DNA from: Candidatus Zixiibacteriota bacterium
GTDB lineage: Bacteria; Zixibacteria; MSB-5A5; GN15; FEB-12
Reading direction: 5' to 3'
NCBI GenBank assembly: GCA_035380245.1
Contig: DAOSXA010000008.1
Location: 1-16,238 of the forward strand
Length of the DNA: 16,238 nucleotides
In this document: in pieces, positions 8,821-16,222 of the stretch
How the letters are laid out: each line of letters starts with the position of its first letter
How positions within the stretch are numbered: position 1 is the first letter of the stretch
Program-made: the position numbers and the translations under genes
The notes under the pieces: model-generated
What the model was told of the DNA's origin: nothing
The model's input: only the letters and a program-made list of their open reading frames with translations
Databases searched by the model: none

Positions 8821-10647
8821 TCACGGGCTGGTAAAAATGGCGTTGCCCCAGCCTACGGCAACGAAACGTCCGCCTGTCCAGGTGACATCTTCAAGCGATC
8901 CGCTGTCGTAATATACTTGTCTCGTATAGGTTTCACCGTCAGACGAAATCACGATATTAAGCCCCACTCCAACGGTAACGAAACGCTTGTTGGAAGCAGC
9001 CACTCCGTTTAGCTGCACCAGATCATCGGTGTCGTCGACATCCCACAATTGCTCCGTCCAGGTTGCGCCGTCGGGAGAGGTATAAATAGATCCGTTTGCT
9101 CCCACCACAATGTACATGGAGTCGATCCATGCGATTCCGTACAGATCCAACGTATCGATCGGGAAGTCAATTTCGGACCAACTGGAAAGATCGGTTGTCG
9201 AAGCCTCAAGCATGGCTCCCTGTTCACCTACAGCGATGACTTGATCCCCGTGTGATGTAACAGCGTTCAAATGCTCCTGTTCAACGATACTGGTTTCCTG
9301 ATGCCAATTAACCATGTCCTCGGTCGTGAAAATCGTTCCATAGCGCCCGACTGCCACAAAGCTGTTACCGGCAGCGGTGACACCAAGAAAGGTGTTGATT
9401 GTAGGCTGACTGGCAGTCCAGCTCTGACCGCCGTCCGTACTGCTCAGGACGGCACCCTGGTCGCCTACGGCTACGATTTTATCCGTGCCGAGATGAGCAA
9501 TATCGTAAAGAGTGTATTCGAGGCCGCTGAAAGCAAGCCGCCAGTTCAGACCGCCGTAGGACGCCAGAATCGTGCCGTGTGAGCCGGCCGCCAGGCAAAG
9601 AGTGTCATCGTTCGGAAGATAGGTGACACCGTAAAGATCAATATCGAGACCGTCGAATTGTGTGGTCCAGGTAATACCGTCGGATGATGTCCGCACTCCC
9701 TGGCCGAGGCCAACAGCCACGAACAATTGATCGGAGCTAGACCAGACGACGCCCCGCAGATGCTGAGTGTAATCGGAACCGCGCAGAGTCCAGGTAATGC
9801 CGTCTTCAGACGACAGAACCAGACCGTTAAGACCGACTGCCACTATGCGGGTGTCGGAACAGGCGACATCGAATAAGTAAGCCCCAAGTCGTGACTCACG
9901 CAAGGTCCATATTTTGCCATCGGGAGAAGTGATAATATGGCCGTCCTGACCTACCGCAACGAACAGTCCAAAATCAGGCGACCAGGTAACATCGTATAAC
10001 CAGGCATCGAGACTGGATGCCGCCAATGTCCAGACGCGGCCGTCCGCCGAAGTGATGATGGTTCCGCTGCCGCCAACAGCGACGAACAGTTCCTCTTCTT
10101 CGGACCAGGTTACGGCGTGCAGATTAGCTGAAGTAGCCAGTTCATCGACCGTACTGTCAGGCAGGAACCAGTTCTGACCTTGGTCGGTAGAGTGAAGAAT
10201 CAGCCCTGATTCGCCGACCGCCAGCATAATCTCAGAATTGCCTCCGATCCCGTACATCCAGTCTTCGTCTTCCTCGATAGAATCGGGTACGGTCCAGGTG
10301 GTGCCGTCGGTCGAAATCCAAATGCGGCTGGAGTCGCCCACGGCTACGAAACGGTCTTCGATCCATTCAACGCCGTACATGTAGGTGGATGTTATGGAAT
10401 CGGGCTGCTCCCAGAGAACTCCGTTGGTCGATGTCATGAATGTGCCGTCTTGTCCGACCGCTGCGAAGTGATCTCCCGAACAAGCAACGTCCATAAGATA
10501 GTTCGAGGTGCCGGTGGCACGAATAACCCAGCTTTCGCCGGGGATAGTGGACGTGCTGTCGGTACTGTCGTCATCACCACAGGACACCTGAAGCAGCATT
10601 ATTACGAGACTAAAAAAGAAAACCATCCACGTATGTCTGCGCGTCAT
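8821..10647 (-). CDS. Lipoprotein with 14 beta-propeller repeats
   Basis: A 608-residue protein. It starts with a lipoprotein signal (hydrophobic 8-20, LQVSC with Cys23) and an acidic linker GDDDSTDSTST. From about 38 to the end it consists of repeats of 39-47 residues with the core FVAVGxxGxIxTSxDGxxWT. The AVG glycine falls at 65, 104, 145, 192, 233, 272, 313, 355, 395, 434, 474, 516, 560 and 599, making fourteen copies. This looks like BNR/YCF48-type propeller sequence. Fourteen repeats would suit two seven-bladed propellers. The last copy stops at IFTSP, and the ESWVIR at 38-43 could supply its missing strand (ring closure). It is expected on the periplasmic side of a membrane or at the cell surface, as a binding or scaffold protein; no catalytic motif is seen. 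The SD AAAGGAG precedes the ATG. Confidence 0.85.
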   Translation of the reverse strand: MTRRHTWMVFFFSLVIMLLQVSCGDDDSTDSTSTIPGESWVIRATGTSNYLMDVACSGDHFAAVGQDGTFMTSTNGVLWEQPDSITSTYMYGVEWIEDRFVAVGDSSRIWISTDGTTWTVPDSIEEDEDWMYGIGGNSEIMLAVGESGLILHSTDQGQNWFLPDSTVDELATSANLHAVTWSEEEELFVAVGGSGTIITSADGRVWTLAASSLDAWLYDVTWSPDFGLFVAVGQDGHIITSPDGKIWTLRESRLGAYLFDVACSDTRIVAVGLNGLVLSSEDGITWTLRGSDYTQHLRGVVWSSSDQLFVAVGLGQGVRTSSDGITWTTQFDGLDIDLYGVTYLPNDDTLCLAAGSHGTILASYGGLNWRLAFSGLEYTLYDIAHLGTDKIVAVGDQGAVLSSTDGGQSWTASQPTINTFLGVTAAGNSFVAVGRYGTIFTTEDMVNWHQETSIVEQEHLNAVTSHGDQVIAVGEQGAMLEASTTDLSSWSEIDFPIDTLDLYGIAWIDSMYIVVGANGSIYTSPDGATWTEQLWDVDDTDDLVQLNGVAASNKRFVTVGVGLNIVISSDGETYTRQVYYDSGSLEDVTWTGGRFVAVGWGNAIFTSP

Positions 10648-10803
10648 TCAACACTCCTTTGTCGTTTTAGCTTATACCGTCTCGGCTTAAAATCGTGCCT
10701 TTTGAAATTGAAGCCCGACACAGTACAACGGTCGATAATATTGACAAAAACAGTGTCCCGGGCAAGGAATTTAACTGTATCAGATGATATCAAACAAAGC
10801 TGC

Positions 10804-10832
10804 TTGACTTTGTTGTCGGACAGCGCTAGTAA
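10804..10832 (+). promoter_or_regulatory. Possible promoter for the RlmB-like gene
   Basis: TTGACT (10804-10809), a 17-base spacer and TAGTAA (10827-10832) precede the ATG at 10869. The -10 matches consensus at only about three positions, so this is tentative. If real, it leaves a short leader and supports the short protein start. Nothing else is evident in 10648-10868 except the SD of the divergent propeller gene. Confidence 0.35.
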
Positions 10833-10868
10833 TGCAGCGACAATCAACATACTCAGCCTTGGAGACCA

Positions 10869-11447
10869 ATGGGCAACAGACCGAGATCGCAATCCGGACG
10901 TCGACATGAACATACCGATTTTTCGGGTGAAGTTCGCTATGTCGGAGAAGAGGACCTTTATATGCTCGTGGAAGAGTCCTCGACGCCGCCGCTGGTGTTG
11001 ATCCTCGACGGCATCCAGGATCCCCACAATCTTGGCGCCTGTCTCCGAACAGCTGACGCTGCCGGAGTGACGGGAGTGATCATCCCGCGGGATCGAACTG
11101 TGGCCGTAACCAATGTGGCCAGAACAGTTGCCTGCGGAGCGGCAGAAAAAATCCCGATTGCCCGAGTTACGAATCTGGCTCGTTGCCTCAAGCAGTTAAA
11201 AGATCTGGGTCTGTGGATTATCGGGACCGGCGATGAAGAAGCCCGGTCTCTGTATGAGGCTGATATGTCCGGACCGCTCGGGATCGTCATTGGAGCTGAG
11301 GGAAAAGGTGTCCGAAGGCTGACCCGGGAGTTGTGCGATTATCTGGTCAGTATCCCGATGCAGGGCTCCGTGAGTTGTCTCAATCTCTCTGTTGCGGCAG
11401 GAGTGACTCTGTTTGAGGCGGTCAGGCAGCGTCAAGCAAAACTGTAG
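10869..11447 (+). CDS. rlmB: SpoU/TrmH-family 23S rRNA 2'-O-methyltransferase, RlmB-like, lacking the usual N-terminal domain
   Basis: A 192-residue protein. It has all three SPOUT motifs: LDGIQDPHNLGACLRTADAAG (46-66, with Asn54 and Arg60), GIVIGAEGKGVRRLTRELCD (138-157, with Glu144) and IPMQGSVSCLNLSVAAGV (162-179, with Asn172). RlmB methylates the 2'-OH of G2251 in the 23S P-loop using SAM. Residues from about 15 on follow E. coli RlmB closely (EVRYVGEEDL, DPHNLGACLR, VACGAAEKIP, RVTNLAR). RlmB is about 243 residues and begins with an L30e-like substrate-binding domain of about 75 residues, which is missing here. An in-frame TAA at 10830-10832 blocks an upstream start. GGAG at 10861-10864 gives a tight SD. 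A frameshift or a natural short form are both possible; the N-terminal domain is not clearly visible in other frames. Confidence 0.85.
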   Translation: MGNRPRSQSGRRHEHTDFSGEVRYVGEEDLYMLVEESSTPPLVLILDGIQDPHNLGACLRTADAAGVTGVIIPRDRTVAVTNVARTVACGAAEKIPIARVTNLARCLKQLKDLGLWIIGTGDEEARSLYEADMSGPLGIVIGAEGKGVRRLTRELCDYLVSIPMQGSVSCLNLSVAAGVTLFEAVRQRQAKL

Positions 11448-11585
11448 ATAACGGGGCTAAGCTAATAGGGCATAGGGGAGTACGTTGGTAGCTAAGGGTG
11501 GCAGTAACTTGTCGGAACAATCAAGTCTCTTTTAGTGTTGTTTTGGCGTGAGTTAAACGACAGCATAATCACAGGAGAGACTTCC

Positions 11586-12179
11586 GTGAAAACTAGTAAA
11601 ATTGCTATTACTTTATTGAGTCTGATACTTGTCATTGGACTGACAACCAGGGCGGAAACATGGGATGTCGACAAAGCGCATTCTTCGGTTGGATTCAAAG
11701 TCTCACACATGGTTATATCCAGAGTGAATGGTAAATTCGACGATTTTAGCGCCACGATTGTCTTTGACGGCAGGGATCTGAAAAATGCCTCAGTTGAAGC
11801 CTCGATACAAATGGCTTCTATTGACACTGATAATGAAAAACGGGATGAGCATCTTCGTAGTGGTGATTTCTTCGATGTCAGCGTATACCCGACAATGGCT
11901 TTCAAATCGACAAAGATTGATCCGGGAAACGGCAATACCTTTAAGATGACAGGTGATCTGACGATGCGCGGGGTGACCAAACAGATTACTTTCGATGCCG
12001 AGTTCAACGGTATCCAGCAGGATCCCTGGGGTAACACCCGAGCCGGTTTTTCGGCAACAACCGTCATTGATCGTCAGGATTTCGGTGTCTCTTATAACTC
12101 AATGCTTGATAATGGCGGGCTGATGGTGGGCAACGATGTGACTATCATTATCGAGGTTGAAGCCGTTATGAATAAATAA
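11586..12179 (+). CDS. YceI-like periplasmic lipid-binding protein
   Basis: A GTG start at 11586 gives 197 residues; it lies seven bases after the SD AGGAGA (11573-11578). The longer ATG version (11535) would add 17 residues with no SD in front. The N-terminus KTSKIAITLLSLILVIGLTTRAE is a Sec signal with probable cleavage after TRA. The mature protein opens WDVDKAHSSVGFKVSHMVISRVNGKFDDF, the standard YceI start, and continues with SIDTDNEKRDEHLRSGDFFDV, TGDLTMRGVTKQITF, and a C-terminal VGNDVTIIIEVE. YceI proteins fold as a lipocalin-like barrel that holds isoprenoid lipids such as polyisoprenoid quinone precursors, and are often induced under stress or high pH. The length and motifs are complete. 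It is followed by a terminator and is probably its own transcript. Confidence 0.92.
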   Translation: MKTSKIAITLLSLILVIGLTTRAETWDVDKAHSSVGFKVSHMVISRVNGKFDDFSATIVFDGRDLKNASVEASIQMASIDTDNEKRDEHLRSGDFFDVSVYPTMAFKSTKIDPGNGNTFKMTGDLTMRGVTKQITFDAEFNGIQQDPWGNTRAGFSATTVIDRQDFGVSYNSMLDNGGLMVGNDVTIIIEVEAVMNK

Positions 12180-12205
12180 CGTAGATGTTCTACCAATAAA
12201 CGGCA

Positions 12206-12240
12206 GAGCCCGTCGACTCGAAAGTCGGCGGGCTTTTCTC
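12206..12240 (+). terminator. Rho-independent terminator of the YceI-like gene
   Basis: AGCCCGTCGAC (12207-12217) pairs with GTCGGCGGGCT (12224-12234, one G-T wobble) around TCGAAA and is followed by TTTCTC. On the - strand there is no T-tract, so it serves the + gene rather than lexA. Confidence 0.88.
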
Positions 12241-12283
12241 ATGGAGGAGAATAACGGAAAGAGTTTTTTACGGTCGTGCTTGT

Positions 12284-12934
12284 TTACCGAGCCATTTTAC
12301 GCATCAATCCCACAACAATGCCTGCTATATGGAATTCGCCTGAACTACGGTCTACGATGATTGGCTCGTAAGCGTCGTTTTCCGGTTGTAATCGAATCTG
12401 GTTTCCTTCGGGGAAATATCTCTTTACCGTGGCCTCACCATCGATGAGCGCCACCACGATATCTCCTTTGTTGGCCACCTGTTGTTTGCGAACGAGAACC
12501 AGGTCACCATCGAAAATCCCGGCCATTTTCATTGAGTCGCCGTTTACTCGGAGGGTAAACGAGTCACCTTTGGGCAGAAAAGTCAGGTCAACAGCGATAT
12601 CTCCCTCAATGTTTTCAATAGCATCGATCGGGCGTCCGGCCGGGACAGAGCCGACCAGCGGTACGCGCCCCACATTTCCGACCAGGTCTCTAGCCAGGGC
12701 CAGACCGCGTGAAATAAGCGCTTCTTTCTTGATATAGCCCTTTTTCTGCAGAGCCGATAAATGGGTTCGGACACCGTTTGTTGAGTTAATTCCGAATCGA
12801 GCGCCAATCTCGCGTATTGTCGGAGAATGACCTCGTTCGCTGATTTGCTCCTGGATGTATTCAAGTATCTGCCGCTGTCGTTCGGTCAGAGAGGCTTTAA
12901 CCAAGTTAAGTCCTTTCGTTTCCCGCCGTTTCAT
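12284..12934 (-). CDS. lexA: LexA SOS repressor
   Basis: A 216-residue protein. The N-terminal winged helix-turn-helix reads LTERQRQILEYIQEQISERGHSPTIREIGARFGINSTNGVRTHLSALQKKGYI (16-68). The C-terminal S24 peptidase domain has cleavage site Ala99-Gly100 in VGSVPAGRP, nucleophile Ser134 in NGDSM, and Lys171 in TVKRY, so the RecA-stimulated self-cleavage machinery is complete. LexA represses DNA-repair genes until DNA damage. The start could be the ATG at 12934 (SD GGGAGA very close) or an in-frame TTG ten codons on, which follows AAAGGA at good spacing and would begin nearer the usual family start. A strong promoter and GAAC/GTTC inverted repeats lie upstream, as expected for autoregulation. 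No other obvious SOS gene is in the window. Confidence 0.95.
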   Translation of the reverse strand: MKRRETKGLNLVKASLTERQRQILEYIQEQISERGHSPTIREIGARFGINSTNGVRTHLSALQKKGYIKKEALISRGLALARDLVGNVGRVPLVGSVPAGRPIDAIENIEGDIAVDLTFLPKGDSFTLRVNGDSMKMAGIFDGDLVLVRKQQVANKGDIVVALIDGEATVKRYFPEGNQIRLQPENDAYEPIIVDRSSGEFHIAGIVVGLMRKMAR

Positions 12935-12972
12935 GTTCTCCCAAACTGTTCATATCGGTCGAAATTACTGGA

Positions 12973-12988
12973 GAACACGTTCTTGAAC
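12973..12988 (-). promoter_or_regulatory. Candidate LexA operator in front of lexA
   Basis: GAACACGTTCTTGAAC holds three alternating half-sites: GAAC-AC-GTTC (12973-12982) and GTTC-TT-GAAC (12979-12988). It lies about ten bases downstream of the lexA -10 box, over or just after the probable transcription start. Two further GTTC words lie at 12935-12938 and 12948-12951. The half-site is that of known LexA boxes, but the spacing of two bases differs from the N4 (Bacillus-like) and N7 (alphaproteobacterial) forms. Confidence 0.5.
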
Positions 12989-12998
12989 CATCATCTAA

Positions 12999-13027
12999 GT
13001 TATACTGCTCGTTTGGGCACCTGTCAA
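12999..13027 (-). promoter_or_regulatory. Sigma-70-type promoter of lexA
   Basis: Reading on the - strand: TTGACA (13027-13022), a 17-base spacer and TATAAC (13004-12999). This is nearly consensus and would start transcription near 12990, leaving a leader of about 55 bases. Confidence 0.75.
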
Positions 13028-13316
13028 TATATTTTAGTGTTTCCCGGTGTATTGAATATCACATTCTGATTGGATCAGCCTTTGGGATGGCTCTGCGGAG
13101 CCTTATATTGTTTCCTGTGTTTTGGTTTGTCATGATCCTGAGACTTGAGGGATTGTTGACAAACCTCAATCGCGGCAGAAACAAGCCCCGCCGTTACGTG
13201 TTAGATAACCTTAACCTCGCGTAGCGAGCGGCCTTGTGTCGCCCGCATTACAGTTATGTTTACTGAATATCCAAGTGTATGGCTTTTCCAACAGTCCCCT
13301 GAACAAGGAGGATAAT
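13028..13316. other. Non-coding region between lexA and the flavin reductase gene
   Basis: Together with the lexA control region this gap is about 380 bases. It holds small hairpins: GGCTC/GAGCC (13089-13093/13098-13102), TTGAGG/CCTCAA (13145-13150/13164-13169) and CTCGC/GCGAG (13216-13220/13224-13228). A weak promoter candidate TTGTTT-17-CATGAT begins at 13108. I see no gene. Confidence 0.4.
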
Positions 13317-13826
13317 TTGACTTTTAAGATAATTAAACCGACTGATATCCCGGATAATGTCTTCAAGCTTATTGGTCGGGATTGGATGCTTGTCACCGCC
13401 GGGACAATAGATAAATACAACACCATGACAGCTTCCTGGGGCGGATTCGGCCATCTCTGGAATAGGGATATCTGCTGGTGTGTGGTGCGCCCGCAGCGTT
13501 ACACCTTTGGATTCATGGAGCAAGCGGACCGTTTCACCCTGTCGTTTTTTACCGAGGAGTACCGCGACGCCCTCAAATTCTGTGGGACAAAATCCGGCCG
13601 CGATCATGATAAGGCCACCGAGACCGGGTTGACACCGTTTTCTACCGAGTCTGGAGCAGTTTCATTTGAGCAGGCTCGACTAGTTTTGGAATGCCGGAAA
13701 GACTATATCCAGGATCTTGATCCCAGAGGTTTCCTTGATCCGAAAATCCATTCGGAGTATCCGAATAAAGACTACCATCGTATGTATCTGGGTGAAATAG
13801 AACGTTGTCTCATGAGAGAGGCATAA
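13317..13826 (+). CDS. Flavin reductase-like (FMN-binding split-barrel) protein
   Basis: A TTG start at 13317 gives 169 residues. The SD AAGGAGG (13305-13311) fits it well, while the upstream in-frame ATG (13236) has no SD and adds 27 residues without family character. The sequence has the pattern of the flavin_Reduct family: DWMLVTAGTIDKYNTMTASWGGFGHLWNRDICWCVVRPQRYTFGFM (about 23-67), then RFTLSFFTEEYRDALKFCGTKSGRDHDK. TASWGGFGHLW and VRPQRYT are the segments that hold FMN in relatives. These proteins reduce flavin with NAD(P)H or carry FMN for other redox work; the true partner is unknown. The gene is alone and ends at a strong bidirectional terminator. The family is confident, the specific reaction is not. 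Confidence 0.88.
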   Translation: MTFKIIKPTDIPDNVFKLIGRDWMLVTAGTIDKYNTMTASWGGFGHLWNRDICWCVVRPQRYTFGFMEQADRFTLSFFTEEYRDALKFCGTKSGRDHDKATETGLTPFSTESGAVSFEQARLVLECRKDYIQDLDPRGFLDPKIHSEYPNKDYHRMYLGEIERCLMREA

Positions 13827-13877
13827 CGTTGAATTACGCAGGCTGAGGAGCCTGTAATCCGGTATCTCTTCAAAATG

Positions 13878-13915
13878 AAAAAGCGCCGATCTAATCAAGA
13901 CCGGCGCTTTGTCTT
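13878..13915. terminator. Bidirectional terminator between convergent genes
   Basis: AAAGCGCCG (13880-13888) pairs with CGGCGCTTT (13902-13910), with a few inner pairs (TCT/AGA) around a short loop. The + side continues GTCTTTT and the - side TTTCATTTTG. It separates the flavin reductase gene (+) from the EF-G-like gene (-). Confidence 0.88.
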
Positions 13916-13938
13916 TTCGTATAGGGCAGACTGAAAGA

Positions 13939-16020
13939 TTAACCCTCAGCCTCACGTTCGGCTTTGGCTTCAGCGATAATCTTCTGAGCCGCGTCGAACG
14001 GGACTTCCTCGTAATGAGAGAACTCAACCGAGTAGAAACCCTGTCCCTGAGTCATGGACCGTAGATCGACAGCATACTGATACAGCTCGGACTGGGGTAC
14101 AGTAGCCCGAATGATCTGATTCTTGCCGGACGGGTCCATGCCGGCCACCTTACCGCGACGGGATGAAAGATCACCCATTACGTCGCCGGTGTATTCATCC
14201 GGAACGGTGACTTCGACGTTGTATATCGGTTCCAGGAGAACCGGTTTGGCATCCATGAAGGCTTGTTTGAAGGCCATGGAGCCGGCGATTTTGAAGGCCA
14301 TATCGGAGGAGTCGACGTCGTGGTATTTACCGTAATAAAGGCGAACACGTACGTCAACGATCTGCGATCCGGCCAGACCGCCGTTGGTCATGGCTTCAAC
14401 AACACCTTTTTCGACCGCCGGGATGAATTTGGACGGAATCACTCCGCCCTTGATTTCATCTACAAACTCAAAACCGGCACCACGATCGGTCGGTTCCATT
14501 TTGATATGAACCTCACCAAACTGACCGCGGCCACCGGACTGTTTCTTGTGACGATATTGTGTGTCAGCCTTGCCCTTGATCGTCTCACGATAAGGAATTC
14601 GCGGCTTGCACAACTCTACTTCAACCCCATAACGAGCCTTGAGTTTCTCGGTAAGAACCTCAATATGGGTTGGCCCCTGGCCATACAGAACCTGTTGAGC
14701 CAGAGCCGGATCGGCGATCAGCTTGAAAGTAGGGTCTTCTTCATGAAGCTTGGCGAGACCGTTGGCTATTTTGTCCTCGTCACCCTTCGATTTGCTCTTG
14801 ATTGCTACATCCATTACCGGGTTGGGGTACACAGTCGGTGGAATGGTTAGCTTGACATCGGCGGCTGCAAGGGTGTTGCCGGTATGGGTACCTTTTAATT
14901 TTACCAGAAGAACGATGTCTCCGGCTATGCCTGAGGTTAGCTCGATACGGTTTTTGCCCTGAAGGGTGTACATCTGTGTTACACGCTCGGCATTTCCGGT
15001 TTGCTGATTGACGAGATCCTGACCGGACTTTAATGTGCCGGTGATCAATTTGACAAAAGTAAGATCTCCCAAGTGACTCTCGGACATGATCTTGAATACG
15101 TACCCAAGAGGCTTGGCGGAGGCATCATAGGCGATCTCGGATTTCTCTTCAGTTCCGGTTTTGACAACTTCAACCTTTCGCTCGGACGGAGCGGGAAGGA
15201 AGCGAGCCGCGAAATCGAGCAGGAGGGTAATCCCCATGTTTTTCTTGGCTGAGCCGCAAAGCACCGGGAAGGCTTTACCTGATTTGATACTCAGTTTGAA
15301 GCCTCGGGTAAATTCCTCCTCGGATAGAGTCCCTTCCTCGAAGTACTTCTCCATGAGGGCATCGTCACCTTCAGCGGCCAACTCTATCAGCTTCTCGCGC
15401 TGGGATTCAACGGCGTCTTTGATATCTGCCGGGATGTCGGTCGGTACGGGTTTCCCCTTATCGTCGAAGGTGTATGCTTTTTTACCGATAACATCGACAA
15501 TTCCCTTGAATCCGGCTGATTCCCCAATAGGAATCTGTACCGGGGCAACCGCGTCACCGAAAGCTTCTTTGAGACCGGAGATGTTATTCTTCCAGATAAC
15601 GTTCTCATTTTCCATCTTGTTCAGGAAGAAGCACCGGCTGATGTTCTGACTGTTGAACGCTTCCCATTGAATCTGGGTGCCGACTTCGACACCGGCTACG
15701 GCATTGATCAGCATTATGGCGGATTCGGCGACTTTGAGCGTGCCAAACAATTCGCCGATGAAATCCGGGTGGCCGGGATTATCAAGGATGTTCAGTTTAG
15801 TTCCCTGCCAGTCGCAAGCGAGCAGCTTCGATGTAAGAGTGGTGTTTCTGGACATTTCAGCGTCCAGATGATCCAGCAGGGAACTACCGTCATCGACGTT
15901 GCCGATGCGGGTATTGGCCCCGACCAAAAATGAGACAGTATCACCCAGGCTGGTTTTTCCGCAGCCGCGCTGTCCGGTCAGGCAGATGTTTCTGATTTTG
16001 TCGGTCGTGAATTCCTTCAA
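13939..16020 (-). CDS. Elongation factor G-like GTPase (EF-G2 type)
   Basis: A 693-residue protein with the full five-domain EF-G layout. The G domain has P-loop GQRGCGKT (16-23), switch I region around MSRNTTLTS (56-64), DNPGHPDF (80-87, with catalytic His84), NKMENE (134-139) and G5 CGSAKK (255-260). Domain IV carries SGGRGQFGEV (495-504) and GKYHDVDSS (564-572) with the tip His567. The C-terminus has GDLSSRRGKVAGMD. The P-loop lacks the AHIDAGKTT of canonical EF-G, and switch II is DNPGHPD instead of DTPGHVD. This places it in the EF-G2-like paralogue group rather than the main FusA translocase. Some paralogues act in ribosome recycling or have no proven translation role. The TTG start at 16020 follows GGAGGG; no in-frame ATG occurs before codon 56. 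It has its own promoter, and no rpsL/rpsG/tuf neighbours are present. Confidence 0.92.
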   Translation of the reverse strand: MKEFTTDKIRNICLTGQRGCGKTSLGDTVSFLVGANTRIGNVDDGSSLLDHLDAEMSRNTTLTSKLLACDWQGTKLNILDNPGHPDFIGELFGTLKVAESAIMLINAVAGVEVGTQIQWEAFNSQNISRCFFLNKMENENVIWKNNISGLKEAFGDAVAPVQIPIGESAGFKGIVDVIGKKAYTFDDKGKPVPTDIPADIKDAVESQREKLIELAAEGDDALMEKYFEEGTLSEEEFTRGFKLSIKSGKAFPVLCGSAKKNMGITLLLDFAARFLPAPSERKVEVVKTGTEEKSEIAYDASAKPLGYVFKIMSESHLGDLTFVKLITGTLKSGQDLVNQQTGNAERVTQMYTLQGKNRIELTSGIAGDIVLLVKLKGTHTGNTLAAADVKLTIPPTVYPNPVMDVAIKSKSKGDEDKIANGLAKLHEEDPTFKLIADPALAQQVLYGQGPTHIEVLTEKLKARYGVEVELCKPRIPYRETIKGKADTQYRHKKQSGGRGQFGEVHIKMEPTDRGAGFEFVDEIKGGVIPSKFIPAVEKGVVEAMTNGGLAGSQIVDVRVRLYYGKYHDVDSSDMAFKIAGSMAFKQAFMDAKPVLLEPIYNVEVTVPDEYTGDVMGDLSSRRGKVAGMDPSGKNQIIRATVPQSELYQYAVDLRSMTQGQGFYSVEFSHYEEVPFDAAQKIIAEAKAEREAEG

Positions 16021-16096
16021 CGGTACCCTCCGACGAGTCTAAGTTTATTCGGTCCAACGGTCTTTATGGCCGCCACATTTACGAGCTAAGCCATGC

Positions 16097-16125
16097 AAGA
16101 TATGACTTAACTGGTGCACTGTCAA
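16097..16125 (-). promoter_or_regulatory. Sigma-70-type promoter of the EF-G-like gene
   Basis: Reading on the - strand: TTGACA (16125-16120), a 17-base spacer and TATCTT (16102-16097). It would leave a leader of about 70 bases before the TTG start, in which I see no clear regulatory structure. Confidence 0.7.
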
Positions 16126-16192
16126 ACGGTTTAGGCAGTGTAGGGGAAGTTTTTTCACTATCGTGAGATGGGGAAGTAGTATCCCCCAAAAG

Positions 16193-16222
16193 CAAAGCCC
16201 TGCCTTGAGTGGCAGGGCTTTG
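16193..16222. terminator. Terminator-like hairpin near the window end
   Basis: CAAAGCCCTGCC (16193-16204) pairs perfectly with GGCAGGGCTTTG (16211-16222) around TTGAGT. The T-tracts are broken on both strands (GCTTTGTAATGG on +, GCTTTGCTTTTGG on -). It probably ends a gene lying beyond the right edge of the window, transcribed leftward, and insulates the EF-G-like promoter. Confidence 0.7.

Noticed and set aside
10450..11027. Overlapping ORFs on both strands (10450-11001 +, 10644-11027 -) as genes or as the missing RlmB N-terminus
   Set aside because: They overlap the propeller and RlmB-like genes in the wrong frames, and the translations do not resemble an L30e-like domain or any other family I know.
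8284..12179. One long operon from the PilZ gene to the YceI-like gene
   Set aside because: The propeller gene is on the opposite strand, and hairpins and separate leaders divide the units.
13156..13184. TTGACA as the -35 of a promoter for the flavin reductase gene
   Set aside because: At the proper distance the -10 would be AAACAA, which is too far from consensus.
14263..14850. 195-codon + strand ORF inside the EF-G-like gene
   Set aside because: It is antisense to a fully conserved EF-G coding region.
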